Origin: Singulisphaera sp. GP187
GTDB lineage: Bacteria > Planctomycetota > Phycisphaerae > Phycisphaerales > SM1A02
Assembly: GCA_945869475.1 (NCBI GenBank)
Contig: CAMBOV010000012.1
Coordinates: 1-64,000 of the forward strand
Direction: 5' to 3'
DNA: 64,000 nucleotides
Shown: in pieces, positions 52,075-60,857 of the stretch
Layout: each line of letters begins with the position of its first letter
Numbering within the stretch: the stretch's first letter is position 1
Translations under genes and position numbers: made by a program
The notes under the pieces: model-generated
Seen by the model: the letters and a program-made list of their open reading frames with translations, nothing else
Databases searched by the model: none
Told to the model about the DNA's origin: nothing

Positions 52075-53027
52075 AGGAGCGCCGCGGCACGTTGACAGTT
52101 CCGCTGCCGACTCGCAACGGAGTCGGACCAAGTCGCACCTGCCTTCCCGCCGGCGACTGGCAAACGATCGCGCAGTGTTTGATCGAGCACTTTTCAAACA
52201 CTGCAGCGAGCGAGTGGATGCGGCGAATCGGTGCGGCCGAGGTCGTCGATGGTGCGGGCACGATCGTCACGTCGACGCGTGCACATGAGCCAGGCGCGAT
52301 CATTTTCTATTACAGAACCATCGAAGACGAACCGCGCATCCCCTTCGAAGAGACGGTGCTCTTTCAGGATGAACACATCATCGTCGCTGACAAGCCGCAT
52401 TTTCTTCCAGTGATCCCAGGGGGTCGATTTCTGCAAGAGACCTTGTTGGTGCGATTGAAGCGTCGACTCGGTATCGACTCGCTTGTGCCGATCCACCGAA
52501 TCGACGGCGCCACGGCCGGGCTCGTGGTCTTCAGTGTTCAGGAGCGAACGCGAGGCGCCTACCAAGCACTCTTTCGCGAGCGGGCTGTCGAGAAGCACTA
52601 CGAGGCCATCGCATTGCACAACGATGCTCTTCGGTTGCCGATGGTGTACGAAAGCAGAGTTGTGCAAGATGAGCACTTCATGCGGATGCGCGAAGTTGCA
52701 GGAGAACCCAACGCACGAACCACCATCGCGCTCATCGAAAAGCTTGAGAGCGCGCCATCGCGGCGCGAGTTTGCGCGCTATCTGCTCTCGCCAACGACGG
52801 GTCGAAAGCATCAACTGCGCGTGCAGTGCGCTGCGCTGGGCATCCCGATCGTGAACGATCCCTTCTACCCGGTGCTTCGCGCGCGCCATCAAATCGGTGG
52901 TGTCGATGACTTTGCCCATCCGCTGCAACTGCTCGCACGCGAGATTGCGTTTCGCGATCCAATCACTCTGAAAGAGCGCCGATTCAAGACTCTTCGCACG
53001 CTCGTTTCTGCGAGTGCTGCCCTATAG
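52071..53027 (+). CDS. RluA-family pseudouridine synthase
   Basis: A 318-residue RNA-modifying enzyme. The catalytic motif [13 protein letters not shown] carries Asp145, in place of HRLDxxTSG. It is preceded by [19 protein letters not shown] and followed by [23 protein letters not shown] and [20 protein letters not shown], all RluA family features. No S4 domain is visible. The target uridine (23S rRNA or tRNA) cannot be told. The ATG overlaps the sulfotransferase stop by 4 bp and the TrhO gene follows 8 bp later. Confidence 0.9.
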   Translation: MKERRGTLTVPLPTRNGVGPSRTCLPAGDWQTIAQCLIEHFSNTAASEWMRRIGAAEVVDGAGTIVTSTRAHEPGAIIFYYRTIEDEPRIPFEETVLFQDEHIIVADKPHFLPVIPGGRFLQETLLVRLKRRLGIDSLVPIHRIDGATAGLVVFSVQERTRGAYQALFRERAVEKHYEAIALHNDALRLPMVYESRVVQDEHFMRMREVAGEPNARTTIALIEKLESAPSRREFARYLLSPTTGRKHQLRVQCAALGIPIVNDPFYPVLRARHQIGGVDDFAHPLQLLAREIAFRDPITLKERRFKTLRTLVSASAAL

Positions 53028-53035
53028 TGGCTGCG
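53023..53035 (+). promoter_or_regulatory. Possible leaderless promoter inside the end of the rluA-type gene, -10 box TATAGT
   Basis: TATAGT (53023-53028) contains the stop codon TAG of the pseudouridine synthase gene and is followed by 7 nt and the ATG of trhO at 53036. A second transcript start here would let trhO be made alone. Confidence 0.35.
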
Positions 53036-53890
53036 ATGTTCACGAATCTCGCCGCCTACAAGTTTGCGCCACTCGAGAACCTCGAAGAACTGCGCGCGCG
53101 ATTGCAGAGCCTCTGTGCAGAGCAGGCGCTGAAGGGAACGATTTTGCTGAGCCCCGAAGGAATCAACATCGTCATCGCAGGTGGGGCTGCTGCAGTGGCG
53201 CGACTCATGTGCGAATTGCGGGGCCTTGCGGGGTTCGAAGAGCTCACTGCCAAAGAAAGTTTCAGCGTGAAACAGCCTTTTCGGCGGATGCTTGTCAAAC
53301 TGAAGAAAGAGATTATCGCTTTTGGGATCGAGGGGATCGCTCCGGCGCACAAGTCCTCTGCGAAGATCTCGCCGCAACTGCTGAAGCAGTGGATCGACGA
53401 GGGCAAGCCCCTGACGCTGCTCGACACACGCAACGACTACGAGATTCGAATGGGCACCTTTCGGGGCGCGCTGCCTATTGGTGTCGACCACTTTCGAAAC
53501 TTTCCGGCTGCGACCAAGCAGCTTCCGGACGAGTTGAAAGAGAAAACGATCGTCATGTTCTGCACCGGAGGCATTCGGTGCGAGAAGGCTGGTCCATTTC
53601 TTGAGCAAGCTGGCTTTCAGCAGGTCTTTCAACTCGATGGTGGAATATTGAAGTACTTCGAAGAGTGCGGTCAAGCCCACTACGACGGGGATTGCTTCGT
53701 CTTTGATCGGCGCGTGTGTGTCGACTCGCAGTTGCGACAGACCGACGCCGCCCTGTGCTTCTGCTGCCAAATGCCCGTGACACCTCAGGAGCAGGTTGAC
53801 GCGCGCTATATCGTTGGGGTCTCGTGTCCGTTCTGTCACGCAGAGTCGGCAGGGGGCGGATCAGTACCGAAGCACACTGTGAACGGGTAG
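53036..53890 (+). CDS. trhO: tRNA uridine(34) hydroxylase, rhodanese-type (TrhO/YceA)
   Basis: A 284-residue rhodanese-fold protein. The family opening is [20 protein letters not shown], then [18 protein letters not shown]. The rhodanese loop is [12 protein letters not shown] (Cys176 at the active position, six-residue CxxxxR type), and the C-terminal Cys-rich segment [13 protein letters not shown] and [10 protein letters not shown] is conserved in the family. TrhO makes 5-hydroxyuridine at wobble position 34 of tRNAs. ATG 53036 is chosen over GTG 53027 because it fits the family start and the TATAGT box. The 3' end overlaps apt by 30 bp tail-to-tail. Confidence 0.9.
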   Translation: MFTNLAAYKFAPLENLEELRARLQSLCAEQALKGTILLSPEGINIVIAGGAAAVARLMCELRGLAGFEELTAKESFSVKQPFRRMLVKLKKEIIAFGIEGIAPAHKSSAKISPQLLKQWIDEGKPLTLLDTRNDYEIRMGTFRGALPIGVDHFRNFPAATKQLPDELKEKTIVMFCTGGIRCEKAGPFLEQAGFQQVFQLDGGILKYFEECGQAHYDGDCFVFDRRVCVDSQLRQTDAALCFCCQMPVTPQEQVDARYIVGVSCPFCHAESAGGGSVPKHTVNG

Positions 53891-54388
53891 TGGCTCGAGC
53901 GCGGTACGCCCGCCAAGCGCTGGCAATTCAATAAAAACACTTGCTGCAACGGGGCAGGCACCAGTCATCCGAACGAGTTCGATGCACGCTCTCATCGTGC
54001 CGCCGGTGGCGAGCAGATCGTCGACCACGAGAACACGTGCTCCCGGAGCAAGCGCGTCCTGGTGCACATGCATGGCATCATTGCCGTACTCGAGCTCGTA
54101 CTTGATGCTAAATGTGGGCGCGGGCAACTTGCCCGGTTTTCGCATCGGCACGAAGCCTGTGTTAAGCGCTTGAGCGACCGCAGTGCCGAAGATGAATCCG
54201 CGGCTCTCTGCTCCGACGACCGCATCGATGCGAGCGCTGCGCCAAGGATTCGCCATGAGTTCGACCGCCATCGCCAACGCGCCGGGATCCGCGAGCAGGG
54301 GAGTGACATCTTTGAAGACGATTCCCTTTCGGGGAAAGTCCGCGACGTCCCGCACAAATCGCTCGAGCATTGAGGCGAGAGCTTGCAT
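53861..54388 (-). CDS. apt: Adenine phosphoribosyltransferase
   Basis: A 175-residue purine salvage enzyme that makes AMP from adenine and PRPP. Motifs: [49 protein letters not shown] (substrate loop), and the PRPP-binding loop [17 protein letters not shown]. All residues expected for PRPP binding are present. The ATG at 54388 is chosen to fit the family length and N terminus. It diverges from the CopA gene (65 bp between starts). The 3' end overlaps trhO by 30 bp. Confidence 0.92.
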   Translation of the reverse strand: MQALASMLERFVRDVADFPRKGIVFKDVTPLLADPGALAMAVELMANPWRSARIDAVVGAESRGFIFGTAVAQALNTGFVPMRKPGKLPAPTFSIKYELEYGNDAMHVHQDALAPGARVLVVDDLLATGGTMRACIELVRMTGACPVAASVFIELPALGGRTALEPLPVHSVLRY

Positions 54389-54439
54389 AGGCCAAGAGGG
54401 TATCAGTGCGCGCCGACGAGTGATGCACGCGTGCGCCAT

Positions 54440-54453
54440 TATGATTGGGGTTC
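54440..54453 (+). promoter_or_regulatory. Possible leaderless promoter, -10 box TATGAT
   Basis: TATGAT (54440-54445) is followed by 8 nt and the ATG of the P-type ATPase at 54454. Confidence 0.35.
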
Positions 54454-56685
54454 ATGACGCCGCAGTTGACTCATCCCCCGTTTCGACTCTCGATCAGTGG
54501 GATGCACTGCGCCGGGTGTGCGGCATCGGCTCGTGCGAAACTCGCCGCGGTTCCTGGCGTCGGCTCTGCGGCGGTCGACTTCGCGAGCGGAATCGCGGTG
54601 ATCACGGCGAGTGATGCGCTACCGCTCGACGAGCGGGCGGTGCGGGCGGCAATTCGAGCCGCAGGGTTTGAGCCCGGAGACGAGAGTGAAGCGCAAGGAC
54701 TGAATGGTCGACTCGATGCGATCACCGCATTGATTGCACTGCAAACTGATTCGCGCGAGCGTCAGCGCGCGCGATTGCGCGGGTGGTCACAGAGCACAGC
54801 GGTCGCGGGAAGCATCTGGATCGTGCTCGAGATACTTCACTGGACGGTCGCACACTCGTCGCATGCGCGTGGTTGGAGCGATTGGATCATGTTCGCCGGC
54901 GCATCGATCGCGCTTGTCGTTGCAGGTCGCGGGTTTTACGCGAGCGCCTGGCGGGCAGCGCGCCGACGTACGACAAACATGGACACGTTGGTCGTCGTGG
55001 GTGTGACCGCCGCATACGCACTAAGCGTGTGGAATTTCTTTGCAGGTGGCGTCGACGGCGCCCCCACATACTTCGCCGAAGCGTGCGCACTCTTGGCGAT
55101 CATCAGCCTCGGTCACTGGATCGAGTCGCGCGCGGCGCGCCGCGCCAACTCGGCGATCGAAGAACTTCTCCAACTGCAACCTGAGTTTGCAGAGCGCGTG
55201 GGAGAGAGCGCCACACTCACGAGAGTCGCGGTGAGCGAACTCGCTGTTGGCGACTGCGTGCAGGTGCGCCCCGGCGCGCGAATTCCAGTCGATGGCATCG
55301 TCGTCACTGGTCATGCGAGCATCGACGAGAGCTCGCTCACGGGCGAACCACTCGCAGTCGCACGCACGAGCGGCGAGCGTGTGAGCGCGGGAACGATCGC
55401 ACTCGATGGTGCGATCGTGGTGCGAGCGACAGCTGTCGGCAGCGACTCGGCGCTCGGCCGAATCGCGCAGATCGTCTGGAGCGCGCAGATTTCTGAGGCG
55501 CCCATTGCGCGGATGGCCGATCGGGTGTGCGTCGTCTTCGTGCCGGCTGTGCTTCTCATCGCACTCGCCACGTTTTTCGCATGGTGGTGGATGGCATCCC
55601 TCGCAATTGCGACCGTCACCGCGGTGACCGTGCTCGTGATCTCGTGCCCGTGCGCGCTTGGAATCGCGACGCCACTCGCGCTTGTCGTGGGCACGGGAGA
55701 AGCGAGTCGACGAGGAATCTTGGTGCGCAACGCGGCCATTCTGCAATCGGTTGCTGCGATTCGAACCGTCGCATTCGACAAGACCGGCACGATCACGCGG
55801 GGGCGTCCCGTTCTCGAACGAATCGAGCTCGTCGAGACCAGCATGAGTGAATCGCGTGCCCTCGCGCTCGCCGCTGCTGCGGAGGTGCAGAGTGAGCATC
55901 CACTGGGACGGGCGATCGTCGCTGCGGCGTATGCGGCGAAACTCGCGCTTCCAGTGGCGACAAACTTTCGCGCGCAGGCAGGTCGCGGAGTGCAGGTCGA
56001 GTGCGAAGGCACACTCATCGCCGTTGTGCGCGACGACGCAGCATCCGCCCGCCTCGAAGTTGATGGAGTGCTTCTCGCGCGGTTCTTCATCGCCGACGAA
56101 GTTCGCCCCCAGTCGCGCGAAGCGGTCTCGCAGTTGCGCGCGCTCGGTTGTGGCGTCGCGCTCGTCACAGGTGACCGACTCGTCGCGGCGCAGAAGATCG
56201 CGCACGAGGTCAGCATGGTCGAGAGTGAAGTTTTTGCAGAGCAAACGCCAGAGTCAAAGGTCGCCGTGATCACAGCGTTGCGTCGCGATTCACTCATGAT
56301 GGTGGGGGACGGCATCAACGACGCCGCCGCACTCGCCTGCGCTTCGGTTGGGGTAGCGATGGGAAGCGCCACCGCACTTGCCGTCGAGAGTGCCGATGTG
56401 ATCCTCTTGCGTGACGACCCACAGGATGTCGCGCGGCTCATCGGTGTTGCACGAGAGACCTTCGCAGTCGTGCGCCAGAATCTTTTTCTCGCCTTCGCGT
56501 ACAACGTGCTTGCGATCCCAGCCGCTGCATGTGGGCTGCTCGGCACACATGGACCGCTCATCGCCGCGATCGCAATGGGACTCTCTGATCTCTCAGTTGT
56601 CGGCAACACGCTCTGGCTGCGCCGACGACTGCGCAGAGGGCGCACGTGCGCCTCTTCGGGTACACCCTCAACCTCTCATCGGTAA
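54454..56685 (+). CDS. Heavy-metal P1B-type ATPase, CopA-like
   Basis: A 743-residue membrane transporter. The N-terminal metal-binding domain has GMHCAGC (Cys19 and Cys22). After four membrane helices come the A domain (SSLTGEPLAV, with VRPGARIPVDG), the CPC metal site (VLVISCPCALGIATP, Cys398 and Cys400), the phosphorylation site DKTGTITRG (Asp442), the nucleotide-domain HP motif (EHPLGRAIVAAAY) and GDGINDAAAL. CPC points to Cu(I) or Ag(I) export, though only the motif supports that. The gene starts at ATG 54454; a TTG at 54445 is less likely. No copper chaperone or CueR-type regulator is next to it. Next gene starts 19 bp later on the same strand. Confidence 0.93.
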   Translation: MTPQLTHPPFRLSISGMHCAGCAASARAKLAAVPGVGSAAVDFASGIAVITASDALPLDERAVRAAIRAAGFEPGDESEAQGLNGRLDAITALIALQTDSRERQRARLRGWSQSTAVAGSIWIVLEILHWTVAHSSHARGWSDWIMFAGASIALVVAGRGFYASAWRAARRRTTNMDTLVVVGVTAAYALSVWNFFAGGVDGAPTYFAEACALLAIISLGHWIESRAARRANSAIEELLQLQPEFAERVGESATLTRVAVSELAVGDCVQVRPGARIPVDGIVVTGHASIDESSLTGEPLAVARTSGERVSAGTIALDGAIVVRATAVGSDSALGRIAQIVWSAQISEAPIARMADRVCVVFVPAVLLIALATFFAWWWMASLAIATVTAVTVLVISCPCALGIATPLALVVGTGEASRRGILVRNAAILQSVAAIRTVAFDKTGTITRGRPVLERIELVETSMSESRALALAAAAEVQSEHPLGRAIVAAAYAAKLALPVATNFRAQAGRGVQVECEGTLIAVVRDDAASARLEVDGVLLARFFIADEVRPQSREAVSQLRALGCGVALVTGDRLVAAQKIAHEVSMVESEVFAEQTPESKVAVITALRRDSLMMVGDGINDAAALACASVGVAMGSATALAVESADVILLRDDPQDVARLIGVARETFAVVRQNLFLAFAYNVLAIPAAACGLLGTHGPLIAAIAMGLSDLSVVGNTLWLRRRLRRGRTCASSGTPSTSHR

Positions 56686-56704
56686 TCCTTTTCGAAAGGT
56701 CTTC

Positions 56705-57580
56705 ATGCATACGACCCGCCCTTGGCTCACGTCGCTCACGTCTCGCACATCTCGTCGTTCGCGGTTGATCGCGTTGGTCGCACTCTGCGCGCTCAACGCA
56801 TTCGTCGGTTGCGCTCCTCGCACGATGAGTTCACTTTCGTGCAGTGCCGACATTCACGACGATGCCGCCGCAGCGACGATCAAGCTCACCGCGCTTGCGA
56901 GCGCCGATCCATCGAACAAAGAGCCGCAACTCTGCCTCGCTTACGCGTACATCGCGCAACAGAAGTATCCAGCGGCAGTTGAGGCGTCGACCAGCGCACT
57001 TGCCATCGACAAGGACGACGCGCTTGCTCTTCGAATGCGCGCGTTTGCTCGCTACCGCCTCGGCTCGTATCCGCAAGCGATCGAAGATGCCAACGCATCG
57101 CTGAGGTCTGAGACTTCTGGGGAGGCGTACGAGATTCTGGGCAAGTGCAAGATGCGAACGGGCGACGCTGCTGGAGCGGCTGAAGACTTTCGCATCTGGG
57201 CGAATCTCGACAAATCGATCGAAGCACGATGTTGGATGGGTTCGGCACTCTGGACGACCGGCGATACCGCGGGTGCCCTCAACACGTGGCTCGCCGCTGA
57301 ACTCGCCGCGCCGCACGATCCTGAGCCACTCATTTGGAAGTGCGGGTTTCTCTATCGCGCCGGTGACAAGAGCGGCGCGCTTGCGGCTGCGCAACGGGCT
57401 GTCGAGATGGCGCCGAAATCGCCTCAGACTCTCGGCGCGCTCGCGCGTGTGCAAGCATGGAGCGGCGATGAAGGTGGCGCGGCCGCGACGGTTGCGCAAC
57501 TCAATGTGACCAATCCCGCGGCCGCAGCGAAACTCGCGAAAGAGTTGAAGAGTTCCGTTCCTACTGCAACGGTGAAATGA
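56705..57580 (+). CDS. TPR lipoprotein
   Basis: A 291-residue exported protein. The N terminus is basic and hydrophobic (LIALVALCALNAFVGC) and ends in a lipobox-like VGC. The mature part is all helical with tandem TPR units (LCLAYAYIAQQKYPAAVEAS; LRMRAFARYRLGSYPQAIED; WMGSALWTTGDTAGALNTWL; AGDKSGALAAAQRAVEMAPK). TPR lipoproteins usually scaffold other envelope proteins; no partner is identified. Its 3' end overlaps the cardiolipin synthase gene by 20 bp tail-to-tail. It may be read from the CopA transcript (19 bp gap). Confidence 0.8.
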   Translation: MHTTRPWLTSLTSRTSRRSRLIALVALCALNAFVGCAPRTMSSLSCSADIHDDAAAATIKLTALASADPSNKEPQLCLAYAYIAQQKYPAAVEASTSALAIDKDDALALRMRAFARYRLGSYPQAIEDANASLRSETSGEAYEILGKCKMRTGDAAGAAEDFRIWANLDKSIEARCWMGSALWTTGDTAGALNTWLAAELAAPHDPEPLIWKCGFLYRAGDKSGALAAAQRAVEMAPKSPQTLGALARVQAWSGDEGGAAATVAQLNVTNPAAAAKLAKELKSSVPTATVK

Positions 57581-59009
57581 GTCGACAGATTCGTGCCAGC
57601 GCGCGAAACCACCACGATCTGCGTGTGAAATCAGCGAGCGTCGCTTGCGTCGATCGCTCGAGATCACGTGTGAACATCTCCTGCACATGAACTGCAGTCG
57701 GTCCGCCAGCGACGATGACGGTGATTTCGAAGTTGATTCGAAAAGATCGATTGTCGAAATTCGCAGTGCCGATGCCAGCAATCTCATCGCAGAGAAAAAC
57801 CTTGTGGTGCAGAAATCCGGCGTGGTAGCGGCATAGACGCACGCCTGCGGGGATGACATCTTCGTAGTACGAGTAGGCAGACATCGAAATCAGCGCGTTG
57901 TCACTTCGATCCGGAATCAAGATGCGAGTGTCGACATCGCGTAGCGCTGCGAGTTGCAGATTTAGCACGATGCCCTCATCGGGCATGAAGTAGGGTGAGG
58001 CGATCCACAGCCGCTGCCGTGCACACTGGATGACCTGATGAAACATGAGGGCGCAGGTCTCGAACTGATCTCCCGGACCGCTCGGCACGATGAGCACCCG
58101 ATCCTCTCCGCACGACTCGCACGTCCACGAGAGTGTCGGAACCGAGCCCGTCGCCGAGTTCCAATCCTCCGCAAACGAAAGTTGCGCCGCGAGCACCGCG
58201 GGACCATCGACTCGAATGTGCGTGTCGCGCCACGCTCCCATCTCGGGGTCGAGTCCGAGGTATTCGCGTCCAACATTGTGGCCACCGATGAATGCCGTGC
58301 GACCATCCACGATCACAATCTTGCGGTGGTTGCGAAAATTGAGTCGAAACCAGGTCGAATTGCGGCGGCTATGAAAGGCTTCGGCGAGCACGCCCGCCTC
58401 GTGCAACTCATCGACGAACCCTCCTGTGATCTCCTTTGATCCAAGCGAGTCGTAGAGAAAGCGCACAACGACGCCGCGGCGGGCCGCTGACACGAGCGCC
58501 GCGTGCAGTCGCCATCCGAGTTCGTCCGCGCGCACGATGTAGAACTGAATGCACACATCGCGCGTTGCCTTGTCGAGTTCGGCGAGAATCGCGGCGAAGG
58601 TCGCTTCGCCATCGATCAAGAGCTGCGTGCGATTGCCCGTCGTCCAGTCGGTTCGTGCAAGTCGTTGAATCGCATTGCGCGCTCCCGAACGTTCGTCTGT
58701 CGACTCTGCACTTTGTTGTGCGAGTGTCCACGGAGCCATCGCCTCGATCGCTCGGGTCGCAACTCGGTCGAGCGTTTGCTTTCCGCGGCGCCGCGCACGC
58801 ACATAGCCGTCGAATCGGCGCGCGCCAATGAGAAAATACAAGGGCACTGCGATGGGTGGCACAAAAACGAGCGCGAGCGCCCACGCAACGGTTCCCTGTG
58901 CGGTGCGGCCATTCGCGATCGCGTCAAGAGCGAAGAAGACTCCCACGAGTTCGGCGAGAACCAGTCCAAGCCACGCGAAAATGACCCAGTTTTCGCTCAT
59001 GAATACCAT
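57561..59009 (-). CDS. cls: Cardiolipin synthase, phospholipase D type
   Basis: A 482-residue membrane enzyme with two N-terminal helices (VIFAWLGLVLAELVGVFFAL; VAWALALVFVPPIAVPLYFL) and two PLD motifs: HKD1 in NHRKIVIVDGRTAFIGG and HKD2 in LHHKVFLCDEIAGIGTANFD, both with intact H-x-K. It joins two phosphatidylglycerols to give cardiolipin and glycerol. The ATG at 59009 is favoured by GGAGG 5 nt upstream; an ATG at 59000 is the alternative. The 16-bp repeat array at 59029 lies between it and the next leftward gene. Confidence 0.92.
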   Translation of the reverse strand: MVFMSENWVIFAWLGLVLAELVGVFFALDAIANGRTAQGTVAWALALVFVPPIAVPLYFLIGARRFDGYVRARRRGKQTLDRVATRAIEAMAPWTLAQQSAESTDERSGARNAIQRLARTDWTTGNRTQLLIDGEATFAAILAELDKATRDVCIQFYIVRADELGWRLHAALVSAARRGVVVRFLYDSLGSKEITGGFVDELHEAGVLAEAFHSRRNSTWFRLNFRNHRKIVIVDGRTAFIGGHNVGREYLGLDPEMGAWRDTHIRVDGPAVLAAQLSFAEDWNSATGSVPTLSWTCESCGEDRVLIVPSGPGDQFETCALMFHQVIQCARQRLWIASPYFMPDEGIVLNLQLAALRDVDTRILIPDRSDNALISMSAYSYYEDVIPAGVRLCRYHAGFLHHKVFLCDEIAGIGTANFDNRSFRINFEITVIVAGGPTAVHVQEMFTRDLERSTQATLADFTRRSWWFRALARICRLISPLQ

Positions 59010-59014
59010 CGAAT

Positions 59015-59019
59015 CCTCC
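59015..59019 (-). promoter_or_regulatory. Shine-Dalgarno site for the cardiolipin synthase gene
   Basis: GGAGG on the minus strand lies 5 nt before the ATG at 59009. It favours this start over the in-frame ATG 9 bases later. Confidence 0.55.
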
Positions 59020-59028
59020 GGCCGCTGC

Positions 59029-59072
59029 TCACTTCAGTCGTCCCTCACTTCAGTCGTCCCTCACTTCAGTCG
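59029..59072. repeat. 16-bp tandem repeat over a gene's 3' end
   Basis: tcacttcagtcgtccc occurs at 59029 and 59045, with a third partial copy at 59061-59072. On the minus strand the unit contains CGACTGAAGTGA, which in the last gene copy encodes Arg-Leu-Lys-stop. The two extra copies follow the stop, so the end of the gene has been copied downstream. Confidence 0.85.
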
Positions 59073-59492
59073 CTTGAAGAAGAACGACGTCGTCGTGCCT
59101 TGGGCGATCTGATCTTGCGTGACGGCGACCAACTCCCAGTTGGCCAAACCCATCCACTGCACGAGCATCATGTCATCCATCGGTCGCCCCGCCCCCAACT
59201 CGTCAAAGCCAGCATCGGTCGAGGTCGCACGAATCGCACTCTGGATCGGTTCGAGTGTGCCGTCGAGCTGCTTGCCAACATTCGCAGTCGCTGCGCCCAG
59301 TGGCGTGTTGATCCACGCGAGCGTCGATGCTGGAGCGGTTGTAAAGATGAGACGCGCGTACTCGAAGTCAGGAGTGCTCGCGCGAAGCGTTGAGCGAGTC
59401 GACGCGGGCGAAGAGCCCAGCAGAATAGTGCCGACGATCGTGAGCGAACTCACAGAGAGTAGAAGTGAGAGATGTGAGGTGGTTGTCTTCAT
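59061..59492 (-). CDS. Small exported protein, unknown
   Basis: A 143-residue protein with an N-terminal hydrophobic segment (LSLLLSVSSLTIVGTILLG) acting as signal peptide or anchor. The mature part ends VAVTQDQIAQGTTTSFFFKR, which resembles short planctomycete proteins with a C-terminal 'yffKR' ending, but no function is known. The ATG at 59492 is preceded at 6 nt by TACTCT. It diverges from the MFS gene with only 24 bp between starts. The final codons are part of a 16-bp tandem repeat. Confidence 0.55.
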   Translation of the reverse strand: MKTTTSHLSLLLSVSSLTIVGTILLGSSPASTRSTLRASTPDFEYARLIFTTAPASTLAWINTPLGAATANVGKQLDGTLEPIQSAIRATSTDAGFDELGAGRPMDDMMLVQWMGLANWELVAVTQDQIAQGTTTSFFFKRLK

Positions 59493-59516
59493 GACCTCAG
59501 AGTACCTTTCGATTCG
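59493..59516. promoter_or_regulatory. 24-bp divergent gap with two opposed -10 boxes
   Basis: Minus strand: TACTCT (59499-59504) then 6 nt to the ATG at 59492. Plus strand: TACCTT (59503-59508) then 8 nt to the ATG at 59517. The boxes overlap by 2 bp. With only 24 bp between the start codons neither mRNA has room for a normal leader. Confidence 0.45.
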
Positions 59517-60830
59517 ATGCAAGCGACTTCACCTCTCATCTCACGCCGCGCTCGCGCTTTCGTGATTGTCGTTGCCGCGCTCGGCTACTTCGTCGACATC
59601 TTTGACTTGCTGCTCTTCGCAATTGTTCGCGTCGAGAGCCTCAAGTCGCTTGGAGTTGCCGCAGATCAAATCAAACCAGTTGGACTCTGGCTCGACAACT
59701 ACCTGCAGGTCACTGGACTGGTTCTGGGTGGAATTGTGTGGGGAATCCTCGGCGATCGGCGCGGTCGACTCTCGGTGCTCTTTGGATCGATCTTCGTCTA
59801 TTCGACTGCAAACATTCTCAATGCCTTCATCGCGGATGTGCCAGATTCTGGGGCAGGGGCTCTGTTGCACATGGTCGGTCTCGGCGGGGCGATCGAGCAG
59901 TATGGGGTCTTGCGCTTCATCGCTGGATTCGGTCTCGCGGGTGAACTCGGGGCTGGAATCACACTTGTCAGCGAACTCGTCAGCAAAGAGCGTCGCGGCC
60001 TCGCGACCACTGCCGTCGCAACTGTCGGCATCTGCGGCGCGATCGCTGCGTACTTCATCACTCGCCTCGTCGACTGGCGCACGGCCTTTCTCATCGGCGG
60101 CCTCATGGGATTCGCGCTTCTGTTTCTTCGCGTCGGTGTCGTCGAAAGTGGTCTTTTCCGCACAGCGCAATCGACACATGTCGCAGGGCGCGGTGCATTC
60201 TGGCTCCTGTTCACTCCGTGGAGTCGCTTGCGCACCTACCTCGCGGTGATTCTGTGCGCGATCCCCATTTGGTATTCGGTGGCGATTCTTGTGAAGTATT
60301 GCGACTCGATTGGTGCGAGCCTCGGCATGCCTGAGGGTGCGCGACCAGCGCCTGGTCTCGCGATCATGTGGTGCTACGTCGGGCTTGCGTGTGGCGACTT
60401 GTCGAGCGGTCTGCTGAGCCAGTGGATGAAGTCGCGCCGTCGAGCATTGCTGATCTTTCATGCGCTCACTGTCGTCGCGATCGCGCTCTATTTCACGGTT
60501 GGTCCCACATCGCTCACTGCGTTCTACGCATGCACCGTCGCTCTGGGATTCGCCTGCGGATATTGGGCGGTCTTTGTGACCGTCGCCGCCGAACAATTCG
60601 GCACAAATCTGCGATCGACCGCAGCGACATCGGCGCCGAACTTTGTTCGCTGGTCCGCTGCGGGCAGCGCATTCCTCTGGACCTCGAGCGAACAAATGCT
60701 CGGCTCAACCCAGAGCGCACCATGGCAGGCAGCGCTCATCGTTGCAGCGATCGTGGTTCCCATCGCCGTGACCGCAGTCTTTTTTCTTCGCGAGACCTAC
60801 GGACGCGACCTCGACTTCGTCGAAGACTAA
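59517..60830 (+). CDS. Major facilitator superfamily transporter
   Basis: A 437-residue membrane protein with about 12 helices. The MFS signature between helices 2 and 3 is GILGDRRGRLSVLF, and helix 5 has GLAGELGAGITLVSELVSKE with the basic RR loop after it. The domain swap repeat is visible (GDLSSGLLSQWMKSRRRALL). It resembles the sugar/metabolite (SP or MHS-like) branch, but substrate cannot be read from sequence. It is followed 27 bp later by the 310-residue protein and the fumarylacetoacetase gene, so an aromatic acid or related substrate is possible. Confidence 0.88.
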   Translation: MQATSPLISRRARAFVIVVAALGYFVDIFDLLLFAIVRVESLKSLGVAADQIKPVGLWLDNYLQVTGLVLGGIVWGILGDRRGRLSVLFGSIFVYSTANILNAFIADVPDSGAGALLHMVGLGGAIEQYGVLRFIAGFGLAGELGAGITLVSELVSKERRGLATTAVATVGICGAIAAYFITRLVDWRTAFLIGGLMGFALLFLRVGVVESGLFRTAQSTHVAGRGAFWLLFTPWSRLRTYLAVILCAIPIWYSVAILVKYCDSIGASLGMPEGARPAPGLAIMWCYVGLACGDLSSGLLSQWMKSRRRALLIFHALTVVAIALYFTVGPTSLTAFYACTVALGFACGYWAVFVTVAAEQFGTNLRSTAATSAPNFVRWSAAGSAFLWTSSEQMLGSTQSAPWQAALIVAAIVVPIAVTAVFFLRETYGRDLDFVED

Positions 60831-60845
60831 TTCGTTCGAAAGCCG

Positions 60846-60857
60846 TATCGTGGGGCG
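60846..60857 (+). promoter_or_regulatory. Possible leaderless promoter, -10 box TATCGT
   Basis: TATCGT (60846-60851) is followed by 6 nt (GGGGCG) and the ATG at 60858. It would start the two-gene unit with fumarylacetoacetase. Confidence 0.4.

Noticed and set aside
55311-56645. Long leftward open frame antisense to the P-type ATPase gene
   Set aside because: Ser/Ala/Arg-rich low-complexity translation with no domain; the sense strand has every P-type ATPase motif.
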